Of a DNA stretch of 64,000 bases, positions 1-7,234 are shown one piece after another. Made by a program: the position numbers and the translations under genes. The stretch is from Betaproteobacteria bacterium HGW-Betaproteobacteria-3 (lineage in GTDB: Bacteria > Pseudomonadota > Gammaproteobacteria > Burkholderiales > Burkholderiaceae_C), in the NCBI GenBank assembly GCA_002842205.1, contig PHCI01000001.1, positions 186,001-250,000 of the forward strand. The letters are read 5' to 3'. Positions within the stretch are counted from its first letter, which is position 1, and each line of letters opens with the position of its first letter. The notes beneath the pieces are model-generated. The model saw nothing but the letters and a program-made list of their open reading frames with translations, did not search any database and was not told the origin of the DNA.

Positions 1-1
1 C

Positions 2-424
2 GGCGTGCCGCTGGTCGAGGGCGATGAATTTCACCCCCAGCGCAACCTCCACAAGATGCAGCAAGGCATTGCCCTGACCGACGACGACCGCGCCGACTGG
101 CTGCAGACCCTGGGCACCGAAATAGCGCGCCACCCGAACGGCGCCGTGCTCACCTGCTCGGCCCTCAAGGCGGCCTACCGCAACACGCTGCGTGCCGCCG
201 TGCCGGGGCTGCGCTTTGTGCACCTGGCCATCACGCCCGAGGAATCGCTGCGCCGGGTAGCGGCACGGGTCGGGCATTTCTACCCGCCCAGCCTGGTGGC
301 CAGCCAGTTCGAGGCGCTGCAAGACCCGGCGGGCGAGCCCGGCGTGCGCGTGCTGGACGGCACCGCCACGCTGGACGATCTGGCGGCCCAGGCGGTGGCC
401 TGGTTGCAGGCCGATGCACGCTGA
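2..424 (+). CDS. gntK: Gluconokinase, 3' part (5' end outside window)
   Basis: Cytoplasmic kinase that would phosphorylate D-gluconate to 6-phosphogluconate with ATP. The reading frame is open from the first bases, so the N-terminal P-loop lies outside the window. What remains matches the gluconokinase core: EGDEFHPQRNLHKMQQGIAL, followed by DDDRADWLQTL, then TCSALKAAYRNTLR, which corresponds to the substrate and lid region of the family. About 140 residues are visible of an expected 165-175. The first in-window GTG (position 5) is probably internal, not a start. It runs in the same direction as the metallo-hydrolase gene, separated by 89 bases that contain a perfect palindrome. Confidence 0.85.
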   Translation, partial: GVPLVEGDEFHPQRNLHKMQQGIALTDDDRADWLQTLGTEIARHPNGAVLTCSALKAAYRNTLRAAVPGLRFVHLAITPEESLRRVAARVGHFYPPSLVASQFEALQDPAGEPGVRVLDGTATLDDLAAQAVAWLQADAR

Positions 425-462
425 GCCAGCCCACGTCGGCGGGGCTTTTGAAATTCAACAAT

Positions 463-478
463 CCGTAATCGATTACGG
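463..478. promoter_or_regulatory. Perfect 16-bp palindrome upstream of the MBL-fold gene
   Basis: CCGTAATCGATTACGG is perfectly self-complementary and sits 36 bases before the next start codon. A -10-like TAAAAT (484-489) follows directly. The central CG between AT-rich arms resembles operators of LacI-family repressors, which often control gluconate genes, but the binder is unknown. Confidence 0.5.
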
Positions 479-513
479 TTAGGTAAAATTGCCGCTTCAC
501 CGGAGACCCCCTC

Positions 514-1515
514 ATGAGCACCCCCGCACCCAAGGCCTTCGCCTCGCAGGCCGACCTGGCCGACAAGAAAATCACCTTCGAGCAACTCAGCAAGCACTGC
601 TGGGCCTACACCGCCGAGGGTGACCCCAACTCCGGCGTGATCATCGGCGACCGCTTCATCATGGTCAGCGACGCCACGGCCACGCCCGCCATGGCGCGCG
701 ACCTGATCGCCAAGATCCGCACTGTGAGCAGCCTGCCCATCAAATACGTGCTGCTCACGCATTACCACGCGGTGCGCGTGCTGGGCGCCTATGCCTACGC
801 GGCCGAAGGCGCCACCGAAATCATCGCCAGCCAGGGCACGCTGGAGCTGATCCAGGAGCGCGGCGCGCAAGACATGAAGAGCGAGATGGAGCGCTTCCCG
901 CGCCTGTTCCGCGGCGCCGACACCGTGCCCGGCCTGACCTGGCCGACCATGGTGATCGGCGGCGGCGACGCGACCAAGGGCGAAGTGCCGGGCAAGCTCA
1001 GCATCAATCTGGGCGGTGTGGTGGTGCAGATCTGGTCACCTGGCCACGGCCACACGCGCGGCGACACCATTGCGTGGGTGGCCGAAGAAAAAGTGCTGTT
1101 CAGTGGCGACCTGGTGGAATACGAAGCGGGTGTGTACACCGGCGACGCCCAACTGGCCGAATGGCCCGCCACGCTGGAAGCCCTGCGCGCGCTCGGGGCC
1201 GAAGCCATCGTGCCCGGCCGCGGCGAGGCCATGAAAGGCCGCGCCAATGTGGACAAGGCACTGGACTACACCAAACGCTGGGTTGAAACGCTGTTTCGCG
1301 CCGGCCAGGAAGCCGCCGCGCAGGGCATGGACCTGAAAGCCGCGATGGCCCACGCCCGCAAGGCCATGGACCCGGTGTTCGGCCATGTGTTCATCTACGA
1401 ACACTGTCTGCCGTTCGACGTGAGCCGCGCCTACGACGAAGCCTTGGGGCTCAAGAACCCGCGCATCTGGACGGCCGAGCGCGACCAGGAAATGTGGGCG
1501 GCCTTGCAGGCCTGA
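514..1515 (+). CDS. Metallo-beta-lactamase-fold hydrolase with degenerate metal site
   Basis: 333-residue MBL-fold protein without an obvious signal peptide. The strand-loop motif that is normally HxHxDH reads H83-Y-H85-A-V87-R88, so the Asp and third His are replaced. The later GHxxGD motif is present (H180, GHTRGD) and so is FSGDL (D199), but the position where many family members carry a final His in PGHG reads VPGRGEA. At least two usual zinc ligands are therefore absent. I recall relatives with the same HYHAVR motif, so it is probably a real subfamily with one metal or altered chemistry. The substrate is unknown. The start ATG follows a GGAG-containing stretch. Confidence 0.8.
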   Translation: MSTPAPKAFASQADLADKKITFEQLSKHCWAYTAEGDPNSGVIIGDRFIMVSDATATPAMARDLIAKIRTVSSLPIKYVLLTHYHAVRVLGAYAYAAEGATEIIASQGTLELIQERGAQDMKSEMERFPRLFRGADTVPGLTWPTMVIGGGDATKGEVPGKLSINLGGVVVQIWSPGHGHTRGDTIAWVAEEKVLFSGDLVEYEAGVYTGDAQLAEWPATLEALRALGAEAIVPGRGEAMKGRANVDKALDYTKRWVETLFRAGQEAAAQGMDLKAAMAHARKAMDPVFGHVFIYEHCLPFDVSRAYDEALGLKNPRIWTAERDQEMWAALQA

Positions 1516-1516
1516 A

Positions 1517-2392
1517 TCAGCCGTCGATGCCCGCCAGCTCACGCGCGTCGCGGGCATAGGCCTTGAGGCGCCGGGCCGCACGGTCGCGCTGTTCGGCCGT
1601 GGTGCTGTTGTGCAGCCGTGCGGCGCCTTCGCAGCCTTCGCGCAGGGTGTTGCGGGCGTTGTCGCGGTGCACCGGGTCGGGCGGGTTCAGGGCCCGGTCG
1701 AGCCAGCCGCGCAAGGCGGCCAGGGTCTGTGCATCGTTCATGCCGCTGCTGCGGACTTGCGCCAGTGTTTGCAGCAGATCCTGCTGGCGCCGCTGGCGTT
1801 CGGCCCAGGCGATGCGCGGGTTGTAGCGGGACTGCGCGATGGTGGCGCGCACCGCGGCGCGTTGCGGCGCCTGCAGTGCACCGTAAAAATCCTCGCTGCG
1901 ATCGATCGACATTTCGATGCGGCGCTCGGCGGCGTCGGCGGGGGTGCCGTCAAGCCACTGCTTGCGCCATTTTTGGTCGTTTTCAGCCTGCCGCCGCTTC
2001 AGGTGCGCCAGCTGCTCGGGCGTGAGCTGCTGCGCCAGCCACACGGCGGCGGGCTCCAGCCGGGTGGTCAGGGCGGTGAAGCGCGTGCGCAGGTCGTCAA
2101 ACGCCGCGCAGGACTGCTCGGGTGTCACCGGCCCGGCGGCCAGCAGCGCCAGGTTGTCCAGCAGGCTGGCGTAGCGCGGCAACTCGGTCTGGCGGTGCCA
2201 GGCGTGCAGGGTGGTGATTTCCTCGCGCAGCCGCGCGGTCTGCGGCTCGCGCACGTCCACATAGCCGTCCAGCCACCAGTAGGTGATGTCGGGCAGCTGG
2301 TTGTAGCCCAGCTTGATGGCACTGCAGGAACTGACGGCCAACACCACCACGGCCAGACCGATAATCCGCAACAGGAAGGAACCCCAACGCAT
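1517..2392 (-). CDS. DUF6279 family lipoprotein
   Basis: 291 residues. The N-terminus has a short basic stretch, a hydrophobic segment and a lipobox-like AVSSC (Cys about residue 23), so it is likely a lipoprotein facing the periplasm. The mature part is rich in Arg, Gln and Trp and predicted mostly helical, with the YNQLPDITYWWLDGYVD segment that I associate with the DUF6279 family. The function is unknown. Its ATG (2390-2392) overlaps by two bases the ATG of the divergent glmU gene, so both promoters must lie inside the opposite gene or one start is misplaced. A weak ribosome-binding site precedes it. Confidence 0.75.
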   Translation of the reverse strand: MRWGSFLLRIIGLAVVVLAVSSCSAIKLGYNQLPDITYWWLDGYVDVREPQTARLREEITTLHAWHRQTELPRYASLLDNLALLAAGPVTPEQSCAAFDDLRTRFTALTTRLEPAAVWLAQQLTPEQLAHLKRRQAENDQKWRKQWLDGTPADAAERRIEMSIDRSEDFYGALQAPQRAAVRATIAQSRYNPRIAWAERQRRQQDLLQTLAQVRSSGMNDAQTLAALRGWLDRALNPPDPVHRDNARNTLREGCEGAARLHNSTTAEQRDRAARRLKAYARDARELAGIDG

Positions 2393-3842
2393 GGCAAACA
2401 ATCTGAAATCCCCCGGTGAAAACGCGTCAGGCGCGCCCGTCGATGTGGTCATCATGGCCGCCGGCAAGGGCACGCGCATGAAAAGCCGCCTGCCCAAAGT
2501 GTTGCATCGTTTGGCCGGCCGTGCACTGGTGCGCCACGTGATCCACACCGCCGCAGGGTTGAACGCCCGCCGCGTGGTGCTCATCACCGGGCATGGCGCT
2601 TCTGAAATAGAAGCAAACTTGCAAGATTTGACGGGGGCTAATGGCCGTTTTGACCTTGAATTTGTGCGCCAGGAGCCGCAGCTCGGCACCGGCCATGCGG
2701 TGCAGCAGGCCGCGCCGGTGCTGGCCGACGACGGCATCGTGGTGGTGCTGTCGGGCGACGTGCCGCTGACGCAGGCCGACACCCTGCGCGCCCTCATCGC
2801 CCAGTGTGCCGGCGAATATCTGGCGCTGCTGACCATCGACTTTGCCGACCCCACGGGCTACGGCCGCATCGTGCGCCAGGGCAGCGACGGCCATGGCAGC
2901 GTGACCGCCATCGTCGAGCAAAAAGACGCCACCCCCGAGCAGCGCCAGATCCACGAGGCCTACAGCGGCATCATGGCCGTGCCCGCGCGGCGGCTCAAGG
3001 GCTGGCTGGCCCGGCTGGACAACCACAACGCCCAGGGCGAGTACTACCTGACCGACATCGTGAAATTCGCCGTGGCCGACGGCGTGCCCGTGCGCGCCCA
3101 CCGCATCGACGACGCGCTGCAGGTGGCCGGCATCAACAGCCCGGTGCAGCTGGCCGAACTGGAGCGCGCGCACCAGCTGCGCGGTGCCCGCGCCTTCATG
3201 GAGCAGGGCGTGCGCCTGGCCGACCCCGCACGCTTTGACGTGCGCGGCACGCTCGAATGCGCGCCCGACGTGGAGATCGACGTCAACTGCGTGTTTGAAG
3301 GCTGCGTGACGCTGGGCGAGGGCGTGCGCATCGGCGCCAACTGCGTGATCGCCAACGCCAGCATCGCCGCTGGCGCGGTGATCCACCCCTTTACGCACAT
3401 CGACGGTGAAAAGCTGGGCGTGCGCGTGGGCGAAGGCGCGCTCATCGGCCCGTTTGCGCGGCTGCGCCCCGGCGCCGACCTGGGCCCCGAGGTGCACATC
3501 GGCAACTTTGTCGAAGTGAAAAACTCCACGCTGGCCAAGGGTGCCAAGGCCAACCACCTGGCCTACCTGGGCGACGCCACCGTGGGCGAACGCGTGAACT
3601 ACGGCGCGGGCAGCATCACCGCCAACTACGACGGCGCCAACAAGCACCGCACCGTGATCGAGGCCGACGTGCACATCGGCAGCAACAGCGTGCTGGTGGC
3701 GCCGCTCACCATCGGCGCGGGCGGCACCGTGGGCGCCAGCTCCACCGTCACCAAAAGCACCCCGCCCGGCGCCCTGACCGTGTCGCGCGGCCGCCAGGCC
3801 AGCATCGCCAACTGGCCGCGGCCGGTGAAGAAGAAGGGGTGA
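2391..3842 (+). CDS. glmU: Bifunctional N-acetylglucosamine-1-P uridyltransferase / glucosamine-1-P acetyltransferase
   Basis: GlmU acetylates glucosamine-1-phosphate and then transfers UMP, giving UDP-GlcNAc for peptidoglycan and lipopolysaccharide. The N-terminal pyrophosphorylase signature is at residues 22-30 (MAAGKGTRM) followed by LPKVLHRLAG. QEPQLGTGHA and LSGDVPL follow. The C-terminal half is a left-handed beta-helix with hexapeptide repeats and the acetyltransferase region ending NYDGANKHRT. The ATG at 2391 has AGGAAGGA about ten bases upstream; a later GTG just before VIMAAGKG is an alternative start. Between the GHG and GTGHA motifs the protein contains a segment encoded by a family A repeat (2598-2662), apparently an in-frame insertion. 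glmS lies 3.4 kb downstream. Confidence 0.95.
   Translation: MANNLKSPGENASGAPVDVVIMAAGKGTRMKSRLPKVLHRLAGRALVRHVIHTAAGLNARRVVLITGHGASEIEANLQDLTGANGRFDLEFVRQEPQLGTGHAVQQAAPVLADDGIVVVLSGDVPLTQADTLRALIAQCAGEYLALLTIDFADPTGYGRIVRQGSDGHGSVTAIVEQKDATPEQRQIHEAYSGIMAVPARRLKGWLARLDNHNAQGEYYLTDIVKFAVADGVPVRAHRIDDALQVAGINSPVQLAELERAHQLRGARAFMEQGVRLADPARFDVRGTLECAPDVEIDVNCVFEGCVTLGEGVRIGANCVIANASIAAGAVIHPFTHIDGEKLGVRVGEGALIGPFARLRPGADLGPEVHIGNFVEVKNSTLAKGAKANHLAYLGDATVGERVNYGAGSITANYDGANKHRTVIEADVHIGSNSVLVAPLTIGAGGTVGASSTVTKSTPPGALTVSRGRQASIANWPRPVKKKG
2598..2662 (+). repeat. Family A interspersed repeat, copy 1 (inside glmU)
   Basis: It carries the family signature: a stem GCTTCT/AGAAGC (2598-2614), CAAAC, then TTTGACGGGGGCTAATGGCC and a T-rich tail ending GAATTT. 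The element is translated in frame as part of GlmU. Confidence 0.75.
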
Positions 3843-3926
3843 GGGGGGTGAAAGGGGGGCGCTGACGATGAGGCAGAAGTGGCTCAGAAGCAAGCTATTC
3901 GTTGATTTTTAGGAAAGGCTCCTGGA

Positions 3927-4583
3927 TCACTCTTCGATGAACTGCCAGTGTCCACACAGCTCGCAACTGCCACCCCGCATTGGCACCGTAAGTTCGCCGC
4001 ACTCGTCGCAGCAATTCGGATACTCTCCTTTAGCCAGAAACTTGGCTTCGAGCCTTGCACCATGCGCTTTCGAAAACGCATACAGCTCGTCAAGGAGCAT
4101 TTTCCAAGTATCGTCGGACTTGAAGGTTTCGGATAGATCAACTGCCAGTTCGCGATGCGCAAAGTCGATGGCAAAGCTTAGGGCACAGCCCAGGATAATC
4201 TCGGCCTCCTTTTCCGACGCCCGCCACTCGTAGTGCTCGATTGCGTTGCGGGTTGTTCGGAGAGATTTCAAGTCCCGCTCTTCGCTTTCGGACAGCGTAA
4301 CGTTGCCAATGGACTTTAGCCTTGAAATGGCCGTATCCACTGTCACCGTCCGCGCCGCCAGGCTCGGGTACTTATCGACGTTTTCCCAGACGAATGCAGG
4401 ATTGATCCGACGAAGACGCTCCTTCAGCAAGAGCTCAATGCAATGGGCAGCGGCCGTGATCGCATGCTTCAGGCGGGCATGGTCAGATCCGATCTCTCTC
4501 GTCGCGATCAACTCAATGGCTTGGCGCAGAGAATCTTTGGCGTTGTTGAGCAAGTCGAACTCGACGGTCTTTTGAGCCTTCAC
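3927..4583 (-). CDS. HEPN-domain protein with C-terminal zinc ribbon
   Basis: 218 residues from the GTG at 4583, which has GGAGG five bases upstream; an in-frame TTG at 4604 lacks one. The central helical region carries R112-N-A-I-E-H117, the RNxxxH signature of HEPN RNases. It is preceded by a long helix (ITAAAHCIELLLKERLRRI) typical of the fold. The C-terminus has C192-x2-C195 and C207-x2-C210, a zinc ribbon. No nucleotidyltransferase or antitoxin partner is adjacent, so it could be a lone RNA-cleaving defence or stress protein. The gene is visibly more AT-rich than glmU and lies in the accessory block between glmU and glmS, suggesting horizontal acquisition. The HEPN assignment is from motif only. 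Confidence 0.6.
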   Translation of the reverse strand: MKAQKTVEFDLLNNAKDSLRQAIELIATREIGSDHARLKHAITAAAHCIELLLKERLRRINPAFVWENVDKYPSLAARTVTVDTAISRLKSIGNVTLSESEERDLKSLRTTRNAIEHYEWRASEKEAEIILGCALSFAIDFAHRELAVDLSETFKSDDTWKMLLDELYAFSKAHGARLEAKFLAKGEYPNCCDECGELTVPMRGGSCELCGHWQFIEE

Positions 4584-4841
4584 TGCTACCTCCGCGATGC
4601 CCAACGCAATGTACCCCGAAAAACTGCGTGATAAAACAGCACTTGCGGATTCATCTGGTCATCAAAATTTCCTGGCGATGGCGAGCGGCATGAACCCCGG
4701 CTTCTGGCGCGCCGATCCGATCGGGCTGGACTGGATAGAGGTGGGGCAGATACTGCGACGTGAGGGGGGAGGATTCGCTCAGCCCTTGACGTCGCCTAAA
4801 TTTGGCACTAAATTTAGACCCATCGACGCACAAAGGTCACT
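4584..4841. other. Intergenic region between HEPN gene and toxin-antitoxin pair
   Basis: 258 bases without a credible gene. It holds the ribosome-binding site of the minus-strand HEPN gene at one end and the promoter-operator of the toxin-antitoxin pair at the other. Confidence 0.5.
4786..4817 (+). promoter_or_regulatory. Toxin-antitoxin promoter with overlapping operator
   Basis: TTGACG (4786-4791) and TAAATT (4809-4814) are spaced by 17 bases, a good sigma-70 promoter. A perfect inverted repeat CTAAATTT-N6-AAATTTAG (4796-4817) covers the spacer and -10 box, the expected place for autorepression by antitoxin or toxin-antitoxin complex. Confidence 0.65.
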
Positions 4842-5120
4842 ATGCCGTCTGTCACCAACATCAAGTCCATCTCCTACCTGAAAAGCCACGCGGCCCAGAT
4901 TTCCGAAGACCTGGAGATGAACGGGAATCCGTTCTTCATCACCCAGAATGGCGAAGCCAGCATGGTGATCGAAAGCGTCAAACAGTTTCAGGAAAAGGAA
5001 GCGCTCATCGCTGCTTTGAAAATCATGGCCCTGGGTGAAAAAGACCGCTTGCAGGGCAAAGGCATTTCCGTTGCCGAGTCACGGGCGCAACTGGCGGCAG
5101 CTCGCCAACGCCGCAAGTAG
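4842..5120 (+). CDS. Type II antitoxin, Phd/YefM-like
   Basis: 92-residue protein whose N-terminal half (SVTNIKSISYLKSHAAQISE, then NPFFITQNGEASMVIES) matches the Phd/YefM antitoxin fold: a DNA-binding N-terminal domain and a helical toxin-binding tail rich in charged residues. It would neutralise the toxin encoded next and repress the shared promoter by binding the inverted repeat at 4796-4817. AAAGG precedes the ATG. Its stop codon shares one base with the GTG start of the toxin gene, so translation is probably coupled. Confidence 0.85.
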   Translation: MPSVTNIKSISYLKSHAAQISEDLEMNGNPFFITQNGEASMVIESVKQFQEKEALIAALKIMALGEKDRLQGKGISVAESRAQLAAARQRRK

Positions 5121-5440
5121 TGGCCATCGTCATTCTTCCTGATGCGCAGGAAGACTTGCTCTCGCTTCAGGAGTACATGCTCGACAAGTGGAGCGAGGCC
5201 GACTGGCGCCATGCCGAAAACGAAATCTTCGAAAAGCTGGTGCGGGTTGACACAGGACTTTTGACTGGAGCACCCGTCCAGGAGCTTGCCGCCGTCGGCA
5301 TCTTTGAGTACCAAAACGTCTTTACGTCGCACCACAAGCTGGTCTATCGGCGTCTCAATGGTGACGTCTATGTGTATGCCATGGCGGGTCATCGCCAGGA
5401 TTTCCCGACACTCTTGATGAAGCGGTTGCTGAAAATCTGA
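5120..5440 (+). CDS. Type II toxin, RelE/ParE superfamily
   Basis: 106 residues beginning at GTG (5120-5122), overlapping the antitoxin stop by one base. It shows the RelE/ParE pattern: AIVILPDAQEDLLSLQEYML at the N-terminus, a central helix pair, then FEYQNVFTSHHKLVYRR and a final strand VYVYAMAGHRQDF. RelE members cleave ribosome-bound mRNA and ParE members poison gyrase; the sequence alone does not decide which applies. The usual length is 90-110 residues, so it looks intact. With its antitoxin it sits in the accessory block between glmU and glmS. Confidence 0.85.
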   Translation: MAIVILPDAQEDLLSLQEYMLDKWSEADWRHAENEIFEKLVRVDTGLLTGAPVQELAAVGIFEYQNVFTSHHKLVYRRLNGDVYVYAMAGHRQDFPTLLMKRLLKI

Positions 5441-5572
5441 CCGGCACTCCCTGTGCCTCACACCCCAGTGGCACTGGCCGCTCTCTCGCCAGTCCCGGGG
5501 CGAGTCGCCCTCGGCGTGGCTTGGCGCAACGCCTGTGCCGTTCCCGGCCCGTGGGCGCGGCGCCGTTCTTCT

Positions 5573-6511
5573 TCAATTCCGCCGCGTCAGCGCCAACAGC
5601 ACGATGCCCGCGATCACCAGCAGCGCGCCGACGATCTGCAGCCCGCTGAGCGTCTGGCCCAGCAGCAGCCAACCCATAACGATGGCGGCCACGGGTTCGA
5701 TGTTGGCCGCGGGGGCGTTGCGCGCCATGTCCAGCCGCGGCATCAGCACAAACAGCGTGGAAAACGCCGCGCCGTAGAGCAGCGTCAGGCCCGCCAACCC
5801 GGCCCAGCCGGTGGTGTCGGCGGGCCAGTGCAGCGCGGTGCCCACATAGCCCTGCGCGCCGCCGCCCAAGCCGCCCGAGAGCGCCACGGCGCACGCCGCG
5901 CCCAGCATCAGCGTGACCAGCGACATGGTGCTGAAGCTGCGCAGCGCGCCCACCACGGCCTTGACGCGGTGGTCGGTGACCCACATGGCCAACGCAAACA
6001 GCACCGAGGCACTCAACGCCAGGGCCACGCCCAACCAGAAGGCGGCGCCGGTGTCGGTGATCTGCTGCAGCCGGCCCGGCACGTCCAGCGCCAGCACCAG
6101 CCCGCCAAAGATCAGCCCCATCAGGGCCGCGGCGCGCAGCGTGGGGCGCGGGCCGCCCAGCGCCCACGACACCAGCGCGTACAGCACCGGGTAGGCGTTG
6201 AAGGCCAGCAAGGCCAGCGCCACCGGAATGCGCGCCACGGCCGAATACAGGCACAGGCTTTGCAACGCAATCAGCACGGCCAGCCCCAGCAGCCAGCGGC
6301 CCTGGCCCGGCGGCGGGCGCAGCGGCACGCGCTGCCACAGCACCACGCCCAGCAGCGCCAGCGCGGTGATGCCCGATCGCATGAGCACGGCCGTGACCAG
6401 CCCGGTGCCGTGGTCAAACGCGACGCGTGCGGCGATGTGGTTGGCGCCAAACAGCACGCCCAGCACGAGGATGATGGCCAGCGCGGTGCGGCGGGGCAGG
6501 GGGGATGTCAT
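5573..6511 (-). CDS. EamA-family (DMT superfamily) transporter
   Basis: 312-residue inner-membrane protein made of two homologous EamA repeats, about ten hydrophobic helices in total. The first repeat begins ALAIILVLGVLFGANHIAAR; the second ends with PAANIEPVAAIVMGWLLLGQ, the conserved end-of-family motif. Members export or import amino acids and metabolites; the substrate cannot be read from sequence. It is on the same strand as and downstream of the lrp-type gene, which could control it, since Lrp/AsnC regulators often govern amino-acid exporters. A family A repeat lies between the two genes. Confidence 0.85.
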   Translation of the reverse strand: MTSPLPRRTALAIILVLGVLFGANHIAARVAFDHGTGLVTAVLMRSGITALALLGVVLWQRVPLRPPPGQGRWLLGLAVLIALQSLCLYSAVARIPVALALLAFNAYPVLYALVSWALGGPRPTLRAAALMGLIFGGLVLALDVPGRLQQITDTGAAFWLGVALALSASVLFALAMWVTDHRVKAVVGALRSFSTMSLVTLMLGAACAVALSGGLGGGAQGYVGTALHWPADTTGWAGLAGLTLLYGAAFSTLFVLMPRLDMARNAPAANIEPVAAIVMGWLLLGQTLSGLQIVGALLVIAGIVLLALTRRN

Positions 6512-6574
6512 GACGGGAGCCTACCGGAAATGCACGGGCCGCGCGGGCGGCGGCGGCGGGGTGGTGAAGCGCGC

Positions 6575-6646
6575 TTGAATACTATTGTTAGTGAAGCAAA
6601 CTATGACCATTTGACGGGGACTATCGGCAGTTTTGGTTCAAATTTA
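6575..6646 (+). repeat. Family A interspersed repeat, copy 2 (3' end of lrp-type gene)
   Basis: The core GCAAACTATGACCATTTGAC is followed by GGGGACTATCGGC and a T/A-rich tail with TTCAAATTT. The element lies opposite to the Lrp gene and encodes its last fourteen or so codons and its stop. Confidence 0.8.
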
Positions 6647-7104
6647 CTGCGTTTGACGCTGAAGAAGGCCTTGACGTTGCGCACGTTGGCGTCGCTGGTG
6701 AACAACCGCTGCGCCAGTGCCAGATAGCCGGGCATGTCGGGTGTCACCACCACCAGGCAGAAGTCGGGCCCGGGCGAGACGCGGTAGCACTGTTGCACGG
6801 CGTCGTCGGCGGCCACGCGGGCTTCAAAGGCGTCCAGCAGCTCGGCGCCCTGGCGGTCGAGCGTGACCTCGACCAGCGCGGTCAGGCCATGGCCCAGCAG
6901 CGGCGCGAGTTTGTCGGCGCTCAGGATGGCCACCTGCCGCTCGATCAGGCCGGCTTCGCGCAGGCGCTTGATGCGGCGCAGGCAGGTGGGCGGCGACACA
7001 TGGGCGCGCGCGGCCAGCGCCTGGTTGCTGAGGGAGGCGTCGTGCTGGAGCAAATCCAGCAGGCGCAGATCGGTGGCGTCAGTGTCGATAGATTCTGAAA
7101 TCAT
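6601..7104 (-). CDS. Lrp/AsnC family transcriptional regulator
   Basis: 167 residues. The N-terminal helix-turn-helix covers about residues 10-60 (DLRLLDLLQHDASLSNQALA, then VSPPTCLRRIKRLREAGLI) and the RAM ligand-binding domain follows (ALVEVTLDRQ, then SPGPDFCLVVVTPDMPGYLA). It should bind DNA as a multimer in response to an amino acid or other small ligand. The last fourteen or so residues (from KFEPKLPIVPVKWS) are encoded by a family A repeat, so the C-terminal tail was replaced or extended. A perfect 12-bp inverted repeat starts eight bases upstream of the start, suggesting autoregulation and possible control of divergent glmS. Confidence 0.88.
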   Translation of the reverse strand: MISESIDTDATDLRLLDLLQHDASLSNQALAARAHVSPPTCLRRIKRLREAGLIERQVAILSADKLAPLLGHGLTALVEVTLDRQGAELLDAFEARVAADDAVQQCYRVSPGPDFCLVVVTPDMPGYLALAQRLFTSDANVRNVKAFFSVKRSKFEPKLPIVPVKWS

Positions 7105-7111
7105 TCAAGTT

Positions 7112-7157
7112 ATGGAATAAAAATTCAATTTCTCAATATAGTGGGTTTTTATTCCAT
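7112..7157. promoter_or_regulatory. Operator between lrp-type gene and glmS
   Basis: ATGGAATAAAAA (7112-7123) and TTTTTATTCCAT (7146-7157) form a perfect 12-bp inverted repeat with a 22-base AT-rich spacer. Position and AT-richness fit an Lrp/AsnC operator. It could regulate both divergent genes. Confidence 0.6.
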
Positions 7158-7234
7158 GAATCAACTAATTTAGACAATTAATTTCTTTTCAAGATGCCTA
7201 CAGTGATGTCACTTGTTCAAAAAGGACGTTTCTC

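Noticed and set aside
2427-3893. 488-codon minus-strand frame opposite glmU
   Set aside because: His/Ala/Val-rich antisense shadow; glmU is unambiguous on the plus strand.
5453-6727. Long plus-strand reading frame of 424 codons opposite the EamA gene
   Set aside because: Arg/Gln/His-rich composition typical of the antisense of a GC-rich gene; the minus strand encodes a clear membrane transporter.
7158-7234. glmS ribozyme or riboswitch upstream of glmS
   Set aside because: The leader is short and AT-rich with no recognisable ribozyme core; this class is known mainly from Firmicutes.
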